A DNA stretch of 64,000 nt. Origin: Streptomyces sp. NRRL S-455 (GTDB lineage: Bacteria > Actinomycetota > Actinomycetes > Streptomycetales > Streptomycetaceae). The stretch is from NCBI RefSeq assembly GCF_000717875.1, contig NZ_JOCT01000003.1, positions 124,001 to 188,000 on the forward strand, in the 5' to 3' direction. Positions 1-9,268 of this stretch are shown in pieces (position 1 is the first letter of the stretch; each line of letters starts with the position of its first letter). The position numbers and the translations under genes are program-made. The notes beneath the pieces were generated by a model. The model was not told the origin of the DNA and did not search any database. It saw only the letters and a list, made by a program, of their open reading frames with translations.

Positions 1-204
1 GAGCTGGTCAAGGACCGCACGACGAAGGAGCCGAACCCGGAGGCGACCGCCGCGCTCGCCAAGGCCTGCCACGCCGAGGGCCTGCTGGTCCTGACCTGTG
101 GCACCTACGGCAACGTGCTCCGCTTCCTGCCTCCGCTGGTGATCGGCGAGGACCTGCTGAACGAGGGCCTCGACATCATCGAGGAGGCATTCGCGCGCAT
201 TTGA
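1..204 (+). CDS. gabT: 4-aminobutyrate aminotransferase, C-terminal fragment
   Basis: Only the last 67 codons are inside the window; the 5' part lies to the left. The readable tail (ELVKDRTTKEPNP, then LVLTCGTYGNVLRFLPPL) is typical of the small C-terminal domain of class III PLP aminotransferases of the GabT type, which convert GABA and 2-oxoglutarate to succinic semialdehyde and glutamate. The neighbouring polyamine uptake and aldehyde dehydrogenase genes would produce GABA, so the context agrees. A stem-loop follows directly after the stop codon. The PLP lysine is not visible, so GABA specificity rests on the C-terminal sequence and on context. Confidence 0.85.
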   Translation, partial: ELVKDRTTKEPNPEATAALAKACHAEGLLVLTCGTYGNVLRFLPPLVIGEDLLNEGLDIIEEAFARI

Positions 205-615
205 CGCCGCTGCCGCGCGCGAGCGGCAGAGCGTGTGAAGAAGGTGTGCGAGGTGGATGACAGGGGGCCCTGCGGCCTGTCCTCGGCGCATCCCCTGTCG
301 TAGGTTCTACCCAGATGAGAGATACACCCCGCCCACAGGGGACTGTGGGTGACACCAGGCCGGGGCCTCCCCAGCTTCGACCTGGTCGTGCCCTCGCGCA
401 CACCGGAGCCTGAAGGGCTCTGGATCTCCTCACCGATCGGACGGTCGCCCGCCCCAAACCCCCCGGGGCGCGCGACGTTCCGGTCCTTTCGGCCGCCTCG
501 GAACCTCCCCCCTGTTCCGGGGCGGCCGGCCTCCTTCTTCCTTCTCTTCGGGCGACCGCGCGGGACCGGCCGTCGCGCACCAGGGGATCTCCGCGCCCGT
601 GCCAAGCTGTGTCCC
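205..615. other. intergenic region between gabT and the PAP2 gene
   Basis: About 410 bases without a convincing gene. Apart from the stem-loop after gabT it should hold the promoter of the PAP2 gene. An open frame runs from 349 into the PAP2 gene, but its first 89 codons look like non-coding GC-rich translation (Pro/Arg-rich, no domain). I could not assign a promoter with confidence. Confidence 0.4.
210..229 (+). terminator. stem-loop after gabT
   Basis: CTGCCGC (210-216) pairs with GCGGCAG (223-229) around a 6-nt loop, five bases after the gabT stop. There is no U-tract, as is usual in Streptomyces, so this is a probable terminator only. Confidence 0.5.
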
Positions 616-1308
616 ATGCCGAACTCCGGGAACCAGGATCTCGCCGACTCCACCGAGCAGGACGGAAGAGCGTCGGCGTCCCCCACGTACCCGCGCCCCC
701 TGGCCCTCCTGGTCGGCCTCCCGGCCCTCCTCTTCGCCCTGATCACCTGGCAGGTGGTCGTGGACGGTCCGCTCGTGGCGGCCGACGAGCGCCTCAGCCG
801 CGTCCTGATCGAGCCCGATCGCTTCTCGGAACTCCTCGCCGACCTCGGCAACGTCCAGGTCGCCGTCCCGGTCCTCGCCGTCGCCCTCGGACACGTCGCG
901 CTGCGGACCCGGCGTACGGCCCGCTGGTGGCTGCCCGTCGCCGCCGCGATCCTCCTCATCGCCCTGGTTCCGGCGCTGGTCATCCCGCTGAAGGACCTCA
1001 CGGACCGCCCGGGAACTCCGGCCGTCCCGCCGGGCACCGGCTACTACCCCTCGGGCCACACCGCCACGGCCGCCGTCGCCTACGGCTGCGCGACCCTGCT
1101 CCTGCTCCCCCTCCTCCGCACGGCACTGGCCCGCCGCGCCCTCGTCGCCGGCTGCACCGCCCTGGTGCTCGGCACGAGCTTCGGCCTGGTCCGCCGCGGC
1201 TACCACTGGCCGCTGGACGTGGTGGCCAGCTGGTGTCTGTGTGCGGTGCTGCTCTCCGCCCTGTGGCTGTTCCTCGTACGGACGACGGCCACCGCGCCAC
1301 CGAGGTAG
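616..1308 (+). CDS. PAP2-family membrane phosphatase
   Basis: A 230-residue integral membrane protein with several hydrophobic segments (about 28-50, 80-95, 105-125, 152-170, 176-192 and 203-222). PAP2 enzymes remove phosphate from lipid phosphates such as phosphatidate or undecaprenyl pyrophosphate at the outer membrane face. The three active-site blocks can be located: K126 with R131-P132 (KDLTDRP), PSGH at 145-148, and the H197/D201 block (YHWPLD). The arginine normally six residues before the block-3 histidine reads Leu191, with arginines displaced to 193-194. The ATG at 616 is preferred over an upstream GTG at 349 because similarity begins near it, though no clear Shine-Dalgarno is visible. 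The gene converges on the next one with a gap of four bases. The substrate is unknown. Confidence 0.8.
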   Translation: MPNSGNQDLADSTEQDGRASASPTYPRPLALLVGLPALLFALITWQVVVDGPLVAADERLSRVLIEPDRFSELLADLGNVQVAVPVLAVALGHVALRTRRTARWWLPVAAAILLIALVPALVIPLKDLTDRPGTPAVPPGTGYYPSGHTATAAVAYGCATLLLLPLLRTALARRALVAGCTALVLGTSFGLVRRGYHWPLDVVASWCLCAVLLSALWLFLVRTTATAPPR

Positions 1309-1312
1309 CCGC

Positions 1313-1768
1313 CTAACGGTCGTTCTCCGTGGCCAGCCCTGCCGCCGCCTCGTGCATCGCCAGTTCCAGCAGGGCCGGGTCCGTCAGTGTGTCCGAACCG
1401 TCCGGGGGGACGAGCCAGCGGACGCCGCCGGGTGAGGAACGGCCGGGATACGGAACGACGATCCAGGTGCCGGGGCCCGCCGTGCGGATGCCCGTGCCGA
1501 GCCAGCGGGCCGCGGTGCCCGGCGGCACGAAGAACCCCATGCGCGCGTCGCCGAAGTCGACGAGCACGGGGCCCGGCCGGCCGAGGAAGCGGGTCAGCAC
1601 GTCGAGCGTGGCGTAGCCGAGTTCGCTGGGCAGGATGAGCACGTCCCAGGCGCTGCCGGCCGGCAGCAGCGTGACCCCGAGCGGGTCGCGTTCCCACTCC
1701 CGGCGGCAGGCCTCGGGATCGGGTGCGACGGATGCGAGCCACTCGATCGCCGTCTTCGCCCCTGTCAT
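1313..1768 (-). CDS. PrimPol-like small protein (bifunctional DNA primase/polymerase N-terminal family remnant)
   Basis: A 151-residue soluble protein. It resembles the product of 59013-59678 in the second half: both have a block around DARMGFFVPPG or RAHFFVAPG, then LGTGIRTAGPGTWI or LGLGTYITAPP, then a VRWL block. That second protein carries the cysteine motif typical of the prim-pol N-terminal family; this one lacks it. A DNA-binding or DNA-synthesis role is therefore inferred only, and catalysis is doubtful in so short a protein. ATG 1768 is chosen because AAGGGGG lies eight bases upstream; a longer frame to 1840 has no better signal. It is the last gene after the polyamine operon, about 120 bases downstream. 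Confidence 0.55.
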   Translation of the reverse strand: MTGAKTAIEWLASVAPDPEACRREWERDPLGVTLLPAGSAWDVLILPSELGYATLDVLTRFLGRPGPVLVDFGDARMGFFVPPGTAARWLGTGIRTAGPGTWIVVPYPGRSSPGGVRWLVPPDGSDTLTDPALLELAMHEAAAGLATENDR

Positions 1769-1891
1769 GAGGAGGACCCCCTTCTTCTCTCTCGTCGACG
1801 CGGGCGCGTCACGAGGGAGAAGCAGGTCTCCCGGCGGCATTACGCGAGTTCGGACACCTCGTTGGAGTGAACCGGCTCACCCCCTGCTGGT

Positions 1892-3310
1892 TCAGCTGTC
1901 GAAGCCCAGCCCCAGCCGGTCCATCGTGCGCAGCCACAGGTTGCGGCGTCCGGCCCGGGCGTCCGCTCGGGCCAGGGACCACTTGGTCAGCGCGATGCCG
2001 GTCCAGGCGAAGGGCTCGGGCGGGAAGGGCAGGGGCTTCTTGCGGACCATCTCCAGTTCCGTCCGCTCCGTGCGCTCACCGGACAGCAGGTCCAGCATCA
2101 CGTCGGCGCCGAATCGGGTGGCGCCGACCCCGAGCCCGGTGTACCCGGCCGCGTAGGCCACCTTGCCCTGGTGGGCGGTGCCGAAGAACGCCGAGAAGCG
2201 GGAGCAGGTGTCGATGGCGCCGCCCCAGGCGTGCGAGAAGCGGATGCCCTCCAGCTGCGGGAAGCAGGTGAAGAAGTGCCCGGCGAGCTTGGCGTAGGTC
2301 TCGGGCCGGTCGTCGTACTCGGCGCGGACGCGGCCGCCGTAGGGGTAGATGGCGTCGTAGCCGCCCCAGAGGACGCGATGGTCGGCGGACAGGCGGAAGT
2401 AGTGGAACTGGTTGGCGCTGTCGCCGAGGCCCTGGCGGTTCTTCCAGCCGATCGACTCCAGTTGCGCGGCGTTGAGCGGCTCGGTCATCAGGGCGTAGTC
2501 GTAGACCGGCACGGTGTAGGGGCGGACCCGTCTGACCAGGTTCGGGAAGATGTTCGTGCCGAGGGCGACCTGGCGGGCGCGGATCCGGCCGTAGGGGGTG
2601 CGTACGGCCATGCCCGCGCCGTACGGCTTCAGGGTCAGGGCGGGGGTGTGCTCGTAGACGCGGACGCCCAGTCGCACACATGCCCGCTTCAGGCCCCAGG
2701 CGAGCTTGGCGGGGTGCAGCATGGCGACGCCCCTGCGGTCCCACAGGCCGGCCTGGAAGGTGGGTGAGTTCACTTGCTCCCGTACCTGCTCGGCGTCCAG
2801 GTACTCGACGTCCTCGGCCAGGCCCCGGCGGGACATCTCCTCGTGCCAGTCGCGCAGTTCCCATGCCTGGTACGGCTCGGTGGCGACGTCGATCTCGCCG
2901 GTGCGTTCGAAGTCGCAGTCGATGGAGTGCCGGGCGACGGCGGCCTCGATCTCGTCGAGGTTGCGGACGCCCAGCCGCTGGAGCGTGTGGATCTCGTCCG
3001 GCCAGCGGGCGAGGCCGTTGGGCAGGCCGTGGGTGAGGGAGGCGGCGCAGAAGCCGCCGTTGCGGCCGGAGGCGGCCCAGCCCGCCTCGCGGCCCTCCAC
3101 CAGCACCACGTCCCGCCCCGGATCGCGCTCCTTGGCGATCAGCGCCGTCCACAGTCCGCTGTAGCCGCCGCCGACGACCAGCAGGTCGCAGGTCTCGGAG
3201 GTGGTGAGGGCGGGTTCGGGACGGGGCCGGCCGGGGTCGTCCAGCCAGTACGGGACCGGCTGGGCGTCGGAGAGCGAACGGATCCACTGGTTCATGGCGC
3301 TCGGGGCCAT
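1892..3310 (-). CDS. puuB: FAD-dependent amine oxidoreductase, gamma-glutamylputrescine oxidase-like (DAO family)
   Basis: A 472-residue cytoplasmic flavoenzyme. The dinucleotide-binding glycines are at about 47-52 (VVGGGYSGLWTA), followed by the RNGGF segment typical of the DAO fold and a late GLGVG segment contacting FAD. Relatives include PuuB, which oxidises gamma-glutamylputrescine to the aldehyde, and other glycine/amine oxidases. It is the last gene of a polyamine transporter operon, 19 bases after the PotC-type permease, and an aldehyde dehydrogenase is the first gene, which supports an amine oxidase role. The start at 3310 has AGGGAG about nine bases upstream; ATG 3295 is a weaker alternative. 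The exact substrate cannot be read from the sequence. Confidence 0.8.
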   Translation of the reverse strand: MAPSAMNQWIRSLSDAQPVPYWLDDPGRPRPEPALTTSETCDLLVVGGGYSGLWTALIAKERDPGRDVVLVEGREAGWAASGRNGGFCAASLTHGLPNGLARWPDEIHTLQRLGVRNLDEIEAAVARHSIDCDFERTGEIDVATEPYQAWELRDWHEEMSRRGLAEDVEYLDAEQVREQVNSPTFQAGLWDRRGVAMLHPAKLAWGLKRACVRLGVRVYEHTPALTLKPYGAGMAVRTPYGRIRARQVALGTNIFPNLVRRVRPYTVPVYDYALMTEPLNAAQLESIGWKNRQGLGDSANQFHYFRLSADHRVLWGGYDAIYPYGGRVRAEYDDRPETYAKLAGHFFTCFPQLEGIRFSHAWGGAIDTCSRFSAFFGTAHQGKVAYAAGYTGLGVGATRFGADVMLDLLSGERTERTELEMVRKKPLPFPPEPFAWTGIALTKWSLARADARAGRRNLWLRTMDRLGLGFDS

Positions 3311-3329
3311 GATTTCAACTCCCTACGGG

Positions 3330-4130
3330 TTATGCCTGCCGTCTGTTGCGGCGGTTGCCGACCGCCATGGAAACCAGGACGAGCAGTACGGCGACGACGA
3401 ACATGATCGTGCCGATGACATTGATCTGAACGGGCGTTCCGCGCTGCGCCGAGCCCCAGACGAACATGGGGAAGGTGACGGTCGAGCCGGCGTTGAAGTT
3501 GGTGATGATGAAGTCGTCGAAGGAGAGGGCGAAGGCGAGCAGCGCGCCCGCCGCGATGCCGGGGGCCACGATCGGCAGGGTGACCCGGACGAAGGTCTGG
3601 AACGGGCCCGCGTACAGGTCCCGCGCCGCCTCCTCCAGTCTGGGGTCCATCGACATCACGCGCGCCTTGACGGCCGTGACCACGAAACTCAGGCAGAACA
3701 TGATGTGCGCGATGAGGATCGTCCAGAAGCCCAGCTGGGCGCCCATGTTGAGGAACAGGGTGAGCAGCGAGGCGGCCATGACGACCTCCGGCATCGCCAT
3801 CGGCAGGAAGATCAGCGAGTTGACGGCGCCGCGGGCGCGGAAGCGGTAGCGGACCAGCGCGAAGGCGATGAGCGTGCCGAGGAGGGTGGCGCCGAGGGTC
3901 GCCCAGACGGCGATCTGGAGGCTGACGGCCAGCGAGCCGCACAGGTCGGAGACGCCGCACGGGTCCTTCCAGGCGTCCAGGGAGAACCGCTGCCACTCGT
4001 AGTTGAAGCGCCCCTTCGGTTTGTTGAAGGAGAACACCGTGACGACGACGTTCGGCAGGAGCAGATAGCCGAGGGTCAGCAGTCCCGCGAGGACGACGAG
4101 ATTTCTTTTCAGCCAGTTGACGAAGGGCAT
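3330..4130 (-). CDS. potC: polyamine ABC transporter permease, PotC type
   Basis: A 266-residue inner membrane permease with about six hydrophobic helices. The cytoplasmic EAA loop is seen as EEAARDLYAGPFQTFVRVTL, the docking site for the ATPase. A short extracytoplasmic insert after the first helix (residues about 37-65, with two cysteines) resembles other Streptomyces PotC-type proteins. It starts at the base after the stop of the PotB-type gene, so translational coupling is likely. Substrate is inferred as putrescine or a related amine from the neighbouring oxidase and dehydrogenase. Confidence 0.85.
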   Translation of the reverse strand: MPFVNWLKRNLVVLAGLLTLGYLLLPNVVVTVFSFNKPKGRFNYEWQRFSLDAWKDPCGVSDLCGSLAVSLQIAVWATLGATLLGTLIAFALVRYRFRARGAVNSLIFLPMAMPEVVMAASLLTLFLNMGAQLGFWTILIAHIMFCLSFVVTAVKARVMSMDPRLEEAARDLYAGPFQTFVRVTLPIVAPGIAAGALLAFALSFDDFIITNFNAGSTVTFPMFVWGSAQRGTPVQINVIGTIMFVVAVLLVLVSMAVGNRRNRRQA

Positions 4131-5060
4131 TTAGACCAGATCCTCCGTCCCGGACCTGCGGATGTAGAGGGTGACCATGAGGAGAATGGCCGCCATGAGG
4201 ATGAAGGAGAGTGCCGCTGCCGTCGGGTAGTCGAGCACTCTGAGGAACTGCGTCTGGATGACGTTTCCGACCATGCGGGTGTCCGTGGAGCCGAGCAGGT
4301 CGGCGTTGACGTAGTCGCCGGCCGCCGGGATGAAGGTCAGCAGCGTGCCGGAGACGACACCCGGCATCGACAGCGGGAAGGTGACCTTGCGGAACGTCGT
4401 CCAGGGCCGGGCGTACAGGTCCCCCGCCGCCTCGTGGAGCCGGCCGTCGATGCGCTCCAGTGAGGTGTAGAGCGGCAGGATCATGAACGGCAGGAAGTTG
4501 TAGGTCAGGCCGCAGATGACCGCAAGCGGGGTGGCCAGCACGCGGTCACCGGCGGTCAGGCCCAGCCAGCTGGTCACGTCCAGGACGTGCAGCGTGTTGA
4601 GGGCGCCGACGACCGGGCCGCCGTCCGCGAGGATCGTCTTCCAGGCCAGGGTGCGGATCAGGAAGCTGGTGAAGAACGGCGCGATCACCAGGATCATGAT
4701 CAGGTTCCGCCATCGGCCCGCGCGGAAGGCGATGAGGTACGCCAGCGGGTAGCCGAGCAGCAGGCACAGGATCGTGGCGGTGCCCGCGTAGAGCACCGAC
4801 CGGACGAACTGCGGCCAGTAGGCGGACAGCGCGTCCCAGTAGGTGGCGAAGTGCCAGGTGACCTTGTAGCCCTCCTCCAGGGAGCCCGTCTGCACGGACG
4901 TGGAGGCCTGGTAGATCATCGGCAGCGCGAAGAAGACGAGCAGCCAGAGGATGCCCGGGAGCAGCAGCCAGTACGGCGTCCAGCGGCCCCTGCGTTTCGG
5001 GGGCTTCGGCTCGGGCGCTTCCGGCGCGAGCGGCGGTGGCGCCTCGGTGAGGGTCGTCAT
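4131..5060 (-). CDS. potB: polyamine ABC transporter permease, PotB type
   Basis: A 309-residue inner membrane permease. A proline-rich cytoplasmic N-terminus (about 1-28, PPPLAPEAPEPKPPKRRG) precedes six predicted helices, and the EAA loop reads HEAAGDLYARPWTTFRKVTF. It pairs with the PotC-type permease to form the channel of a polyamine importer. Its ATG overlaps the stop of the upstream ATPase gene by one base (TGATG), so the two are probably translationally coupled. Confidence 0.85.
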   Translation of the reverse strand: MTTLTEAPPPLAPEAPEPKPPKRRGRWTPYWLLLPGILWLLVFFALPMIYQASTSVQTGSLEEGYKVTWHFATYWDALSAYWPQFVRSVLYAGTATILCLLLGYPLAYLIAFRAGRWRNLIMILVIAPFFTSFLIRTLAWKTILADGGPVVGALNTLHVLDVTSWLGLTAGDRVLATPLAVICGLTYNFLPFMILPLYTSLERIDGRLHEAAGDLYARPWTTFRKVTFPLSMPGVVSGTLLTFIPAAGDYVNADLLGSTDTRMVGNVIQTQFLRVLDYPTAAALSFILMAAILLMVTLYIRRSGTEDLV

Positions 5061-6232
5061 CAGGCCGCCTCTTCCACTCCGGCGGAGCCCTCTGTCCCAT
5101 CAAACACGGACTGGGCGGCGTCGAGCCCGAAGGTGTGGGCCGGGTTCCAGTGCAGGACGACCTCGGCGCCGGGCACCAGGCGGGGGTCGCGGTCGATGTT
5201 CTGGGCGTAGACCTCGAAGTCGGAGCAGACCGGGCTGTCGACGACGTACTGCGTGGAGACGCCGATGAAGCTGGAGTCGGCGATCTTCCCGGTGATGCGG
5301 TTGCGGCCCGCCGGTATCTCGCCGGCGTCGTCCGCGTGGGTGAGGGAGATCTTCTCCGGGCGGACGCCGACCAGCACCCTGCCGCCGGTGCCGGCGGGGG
5401 CCGAACACCGCGACTCGGGCAGGACGAGCTTGCCGCCGCCCGCCTTCAGCACGATCTCGTCGCCGCTCCTCGAGTCGACCTCGGCCTCGATGAAGTTGGA
5501 GGTGCCGAGGAAGTTGGCGACGAAGGTGGTGCGCGGGTTCTCGTACAGGCCGGCCGGTGAGCCGAGCTGCTCGACGCGGCCCGCGTTCATCACGGCGACC
5601 GTGTCGGCCATGGTCATGGCCTCCTCCTGGTCGTGCGTGACGTGGATGAAGGTGATGCCGACCTCGGTCTGGATGCGCTTGAGCTCCAGCTGCATCTGGC
5701 GGCGCAGCTTGAGGTCGAGGGCGCCGAGCGGCTCGTCGAGGAGGAGCACCTTGGGGTGGTTGATCAGCGCCCGGGCCACGGCGACGCGCTGCTGCTGGCC
5801 GCCGGAGAGCTGGTGCGGCTTCTTGCGGGCCTGCTCACCGAGCTGGACCAGCTCCAGCATCTCCTCGACCTGCTTCTTCACCGACTTCAGTCCGCGCCTG
5901 CGCAGGCCGAAGGCGACGTTCTCGAAGATGTCGAGGTGCGGGAAGAGCGCGTAGGACTGGAAGACCGTGTTCACCGGCCGCTTGTAGGGCGGCAGCGCGG
6001 TCACGTCCTGGTCGCCGAGGTGGACCGTGCCCCGGGTGGGCTCCTCCAGCCCGGCGATCATGCGCAGGGTGGTGGTCTTGCCGCAGCCGGAGGCGCCGAG
6101 CAGGGCGAAGAAGGAGCCCTGCGGCACGGTCAGGTCGAGCGGGTGGACGGCGGTGAAGGCGCCGTAGGTCTTGGCTATGCCCGTGAGGCGGACGTCGCCG
6201 GACGGGTCTGTCTTGATCGTCATGGTGGTCAC
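5060..6232 (-). CDS. potA: polyamine ABC transporter ATP-binding protein, PotA type
   Basis: A 390-residue cytoplasmic ATPase powering the PotB/PotC channel. Walker A is GASGCGKTT, the signature [15 protein letters not shown], Walker [13 protein letters not shown], and the switch histidine lies in [11 protein letters not shown]-terminal TOBE domain (about 290-380) matches the PotA/MalK subfamily. GTG 6232 overlaps the stop of the binding-protein gene as GTGA; ATG 6223, three codons in, is an equally possible start. A frame reaching 6403 exists, but it would overlap the binding-protein gene by more than 170 bases and is rejected. Confidence 0.9.
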   Translation of the reverse strand: MTTMTIKTDPSGDVRLTGIAKTYGAFTAVHPLDLTVPQGSFFALLGASGCGKTTTLRMIAGLEEPTRGTVHLGDQDVTALPPYKRPVNTVFQSYALFPHLDIFENVAFGLRRRGLKSVKKQVEEMLELVQLGEQARKKPHQLSGGQQQRVAVARALINHPKVLLLDEPLGALDLKLRRQMQLELKRIQTEVGITFIHVTHDQEEAMTMADTVAVMNAGRVEQLGSPAGLYENPRTTFVANFLGTSNFIEAEVDSRSGDEIVLKAGGGKLVLPESRCSAPAGTGGRVLVGVRPEKISLTHADDAGEIPAGRNRITGKIADSSFIGVSTQYVVDSPVCSDFEVYAQNIDRDPRLVPGAEVVLHWNPAHTFGLDAAQSVFDGTEGSAGVEEAA

Positions 6233-7476
6233 GCCCCGGTCAGCTTCGCGAACTTCTCTTCGAACTCGGTCTCTTCCTTCGAGCTCAGCGAGCGGAAGGC
6301 GTGCGACTTGGCGGCCATGGCCTTGTCGGGGATGATCAGCGGGTTGTTGGCCGCGTCTTCGTCGATCTTCTCCAGCTCGGCCTTCACGCCGTCCACCGGA
6401 CACACGTAGTTGATGTACGCGGCGAGTTCGGCGGCGGGCTTCGGCTCGTAGTAGAAGTCGATGAGCCGCTCGGCGTTCGTCTTGTGCCGGGCCTTGTTGG
6501 GGATCAGCAGGTTGTCGGTCGAGGTCATGTAGCCGCTGTCCGGGATGAGGAAGTCGATGTCGGGGCTGTCCGCCTTGAGCTGGACGACGTCACCGGCCCA
6601 GGCGACACAGGCCGCGAAGTCGCCGCTGGTCAGGTCGGAGGTGTAGTCGTTGCCGGTGAAGCGGCGGATCTGGCCTTTGTCGACGGCCTTCTGGAGGCGC
6701 GCGATGGCCGCGTCGTAGTCGTCGGCGGTGAAGTCCGCCGGGTCCTTGCCCATGTCGAGCAGCGTCATGCCGACGCTGTCGCGCATCTCCGACAGGAAGC
6801 CGACGCGTCCCTTGAGCTTGGGGTTGTCGAGCAGGTCGGACACGGACTTCACCTCGACGCCGTCGAGGGCCTTCTTGTTGTACGCGATGACGGTGGAGAT
6901 GCCCTGCCAGACGTACGAGTAGGCGCGGCCCGGGTCCCAGTCGGGGCTGCGGAACTGGGCCGACAGGTTGGCGTAGGCGTGCGGCAGGTTGCTCGGGTCG
7001 AGTTTCTGCACCCAGCCCAGGCGGATGAGCCGGCCGGCCAGCCAGTCGGTGAGGACGATCAGGTCGCGGCCGGTGTCCTGGCCCGCGGCGAGCTGCGGCT
7101 TGATCTTGCCGAAGAACTCGTTGTTGTCGTTGATGTCCTCGGTGTACTTGACCTTGATGCCGGTGCGTTTCGTGAACTGCTCCAGCGTCGGATGGTGCTT
7201 GCCGCTGTCGTCGACGTCCATGTACTCGGTCCAGTTGGAGAAGTTCACCGTCTTCTCCTTGGCCGAGCGGTCCTCGGCCGGGACGCCGCCCTGCGACTGT
7301 CCGGCCGCCGGGATGCCGCAGGCGCTCAGCGTCCCGAGTCCGCCGGCGGCGAGCGCCCCGCCCGCGGAGGCGCGCAGCAGGGACCGCCGCGTGAGGGCGG
7401 CCCTGCCGTTCTTGAAACTGCGCCGCATGGCGGCCACTTGGGCCGGGGAGAGGCGTTCGGGCTCGTACTGCTCCAT
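6229..7476 (-). CDS. potD: polyamine ABC transporter substrate-binding protein, PotD type
   Basis: A 415-residue extracellular binding protein of the PotD/PotF family. The N-terminus combines a twin-arginine motif (TRRSLLRASAGG, about residues 29-40) with a lipobox-like LSAC at about 50-53, so it is probably a Tat-exported lipoprotein, common in Streptomyces. The mature part has the PotD hallmarks: NFSNWTEYM near the start, a WQGIS..IAYNK block, and FYYEPKPAAELAAYINYVCPV near the end. ATG 7476 has AAAGGG about 11 bases upstream; a longer frame to 7719 runs into the aldehyde dehydrogenase gene. It lies 55 bases after that gene. Confidence 0.88.
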   Translation of the reverse strand: MEQYEPERLSPAQVAAMRRSFKNGRAALTRRSLLRASAGGALAAGGLGTLSACGIPAAGQSQGGVPAEDRSAKEKTVNFSNWTEYMDVDDSGKHHPTLEQFTKRTGIKVKYTEDINDNNEFFGKIKPQLAAGQDTGRDLIVLTDWLAGRLIRLGWVQKLDPSNLPHAYANLSAQFRSPDWDPGRAYSYVWQGISTVIAYNKKALDGVEVKSVSDLLDNPKLKGRVGFLSEMRDSVGMTLLDMGKDPADFTADDYDAAIARLQKAVDKGQIRRFTGNDYTSDLTSGDFAACVAWAGDVVQLKADSPDIDFLIPDSGYMTSTDNLLIPNKARHKTNAERLIDFYYEPKPAAELAAYINYVCPVDGVKAELEKIDEDAANNPLIIPDKAMAAKSHAFRSLSSKEETEFEEKFAKLTGA

Positions 7477-7531
7477 GCGCGTGGTGCCCTTTCGGAGGGT
7501 GGGCGGCCGCTGGTCGGGCGGCCTGGTCCGG

Positions 7532-9067
7532 CTATCGGTCCCCGAAGACGGTGCGGTGCCAGTCCTTCGCGGCCACCGCGGTGTTGTCGAACATGACGTG
7601 CTTGATCTGGGTGTACTCCTCGAACGAGTACGCGGACATGTCCTTGCCGTAGCCGGAGGCCTGGTAGCCGCCGTGCGGCATCTCGCTGATGATCGGGATG
7701 TGGTCGTTGACCCACACACAGCCCGCCTTGATCTCCCGGGTGGCCCGGTTCGCCCGGTAGACGTCCCGGCTCCAGGCGGAGGCGGCGAGGCCGTACGGGG
7801 TGTCGTTGGCGAGCGCGAGGCCCTCGTCGTCGGTGTCGAAGGGCAGCACGACCAGGACCGGCCCGAAGATCTCCGACTGGACGACCTCGCTGTCCTGCGC
7901 CGCGTCGGCGATGAGCGTGGGCCGGTAGTAGGCGCCCTTGGCGAGTTCGCCTCCCGGTGCCTCGCCGCCGGTCACCACGCGCGCGTAGGAACGCGCCCGG
8001 TCGACGAAACCGGCGACCCGGTCGCGCTGCGCGTGCGAGATCAGCGGCCCGAGGTCGGTGCCCGCCGCGAAGGGGTCGCCGAGCCGGACGGTCTCCATGA
8101 GTGCGGCGGTCCGTGCGACGAATTCCTCGTACAACGGCCGCTGCACGTACGCGCGCGTGGCGGCCGTGCAGTCCTGCCCGGTGTTGATGAGCGCGCCGGC
8201 GACCGCGCCGTGGACGGCGGCCTCGAGGTCTGCGTCGTCGAAGACCACGAAGGGCGCCTTGCCGCCGAGCTCCAGGTGGAGCCGCTTGACGGTGGCGGTG
8301 GCGATCTCCGCGACGCGCCTGCCGACGGCGGTGGAGCCGGTGAAGGAGGTCATGGCCACGTCCGGGTGGCCGACGAGGTGCTCCCCGGCCTCCCTGCCCG
8401 TGCCGGTGACGATGTTGATGACACCGTCCGGGATCCCGGCGTCCGTGGCCGCCCGGGCGAAGAGCAGCGAGGTCAGCGGGGTGAGCTCGGCGGGCTTGAG
8501 GACGATGGTGTTGCCCGCCGCGATCGCCGGGAGGATCTTCCATGCGGCCATCTGGAGGGGGTAGTTCCAGGGCGCGATCGACCCGACGACGCCGATGGGC
8601 TCGCGCCGGATGTACGAGGTGTGGTCACCGGAGTACTCACCGGCGGACTGCCCCTGGAGATGCCGTGCGGCACCGGCGAAGAAGGCGATGTTGTCGATGG
8701 TGCCCGGCACGTCGAACTCACGGGACAGCTTCAGCGGCTTTCCGCACTGGAGCGACTCGGCGCGGGCGAAGTCCTCGGCCCGGTCGGCCAGGACCGCGGC
8801 GAACCGGTGCAGGGCGTCGGAACGCTCGCCGGGGGTGGTCGCCGCCCAGCCCGGGAAGGCCTCGCGGGCGGCGGCGACGGCGCGGTCGACGTCGGCCGTG
8901 CCCGCCAGCTCGTAGGTGAGGACCTCCTCGCCCGATGCCGGGTCGACGACCGCGTGCGTACGGCCGGAGGTGCCCCTGGTCGGATGGCCCGCGATGAACT
9001 GCGCGCCCTCCGCGAAGCGCTCCTGGGCCGGGAATCGGTCCGGGGTGGCGTTGCCCGGGTTGTGCAT
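7532..9067 (-). CDS. gamma-aminobutyraldehyde dehydrogenase-like (ALDH superfamily)
   Basis: A 511-residue NAD(P)-dependent aldehyde dehydrogenase. N168 (APWNYP), E266 (LHLELGGK) and the nucleophile C300 (GQDCTAATR) are all in place. The family includes PatD/PuuC enzymes that oxidise 4-aminobutyraldehyde or gamma-glutamylaminobutyraldehyde. As first gene of the potDABC-oxidase operon it would take the aldehyde made by the oxidase or aminotransferase. ATG 9067 has GGAGGAG six bases upstream. A plausible promoter and operator-like repeats lie in the 100 bases before it. A second ALDH is at 12627-14066, so the two may differ in substrate. Confidence 0.87.
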   Translation of the reverse strand: MHNPGNATPDRFPAQERFAEGAQFIAGHPTRGTSGRTHAVVDPASGEEVLTYELAGTADVDRAVAAAREAFPGWAATTPGERSDALHRFAAVLADRAEDFARAESLQCGKPLKLSREFDVPGTIDNIAFFAGAARHLQGQSAGEYSGDHTSYIRREPIGVVGSIAPWNYPLQMAAWKILPAIAAGNTIVLKPAELTPLTSLLFARAATDAGIPDGVINIVTGTGREAGEHLVGHPDVAMTSFTGSTAVGRRVAEIATATVKRLHLELGGKAPFVVFDDADLEAAVHGAVAGALINTGQDCTAATRAYVQRPLYEEFVARTAALMETVRLGDPFAAGTDLGPLISHAQRDRVAGFVDRARSYARVVTGGEAPGGELAKGAYYRPTLIADAAQDSEVVQSEIFGPVLVVLPFDTDDEGLALANDTPYGLAASAWSRDVYRANRATREIKAGCVWVNDHIPIISEMPHGGYQASGYGKDMSAYSFEEYTQIKHVMFDNTAVAAKDWHRTVFGDR

Positions 9068-9109
9068 GTCGCTCTCCTCCGTGTCCCCGCGACGGGGCCC
9101 GGCGTGGCT

Positions 9110-9196
9110 GAGGCTCGATTTGAGTGCCGATCCTGACAGAGGGATGCCACTCCAACAAGGGATTCCGTTGTTGATTTTTGGTTACGCGACGGAATC
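9110..9196 (-). promoter_or_regulatory. promoter and operator-like inverted repeats of the aldehyde dehydrogenase-pot operon
   Basis: On the minus strand TTGTTG and CAGGAT are separated by 17 bases, a possible -35/-10 pair. It overlaps two inverted repeats: CAACAA (9153-9158) with TTGTTG (9168-9173), and GATTCCGT (9161-9168) with ACGGAATC (9189-9196). The minus-strand octamer CGGAATCC at 9160-9167 also occurs in the palindrome at 14157-14169 before the second dehydrogenase gene, suggesting a shared regulator. Confidence 0.5.
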
Positions 9197-9268
9197 TGTC
9201 GACCAGGTGTCGACTTCGCCGCGAAAAGGCAGGACGGTGTGTCAGTGGTGCGTGCCAGACTCGCGTGC

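Noticed and set aside
349..615. N-terminal extension of the PAP2 protein from GTG 349
   Set aside because: Pro/Arg-rich, no similarity to the family; membrane protein similarity starts near ATG 616.
5060..6403. Longer PotA beginning at 6403
   Set aside because: Would overlap potD by more than 170 bases; family start and GTGA overlap at 6232 fit better.
6989..9136. A 715-codon plus-strand frame opposite potD and the aldehyde dehydrogenase
   Set aside because: Antisense shadow of two well-supported genes.
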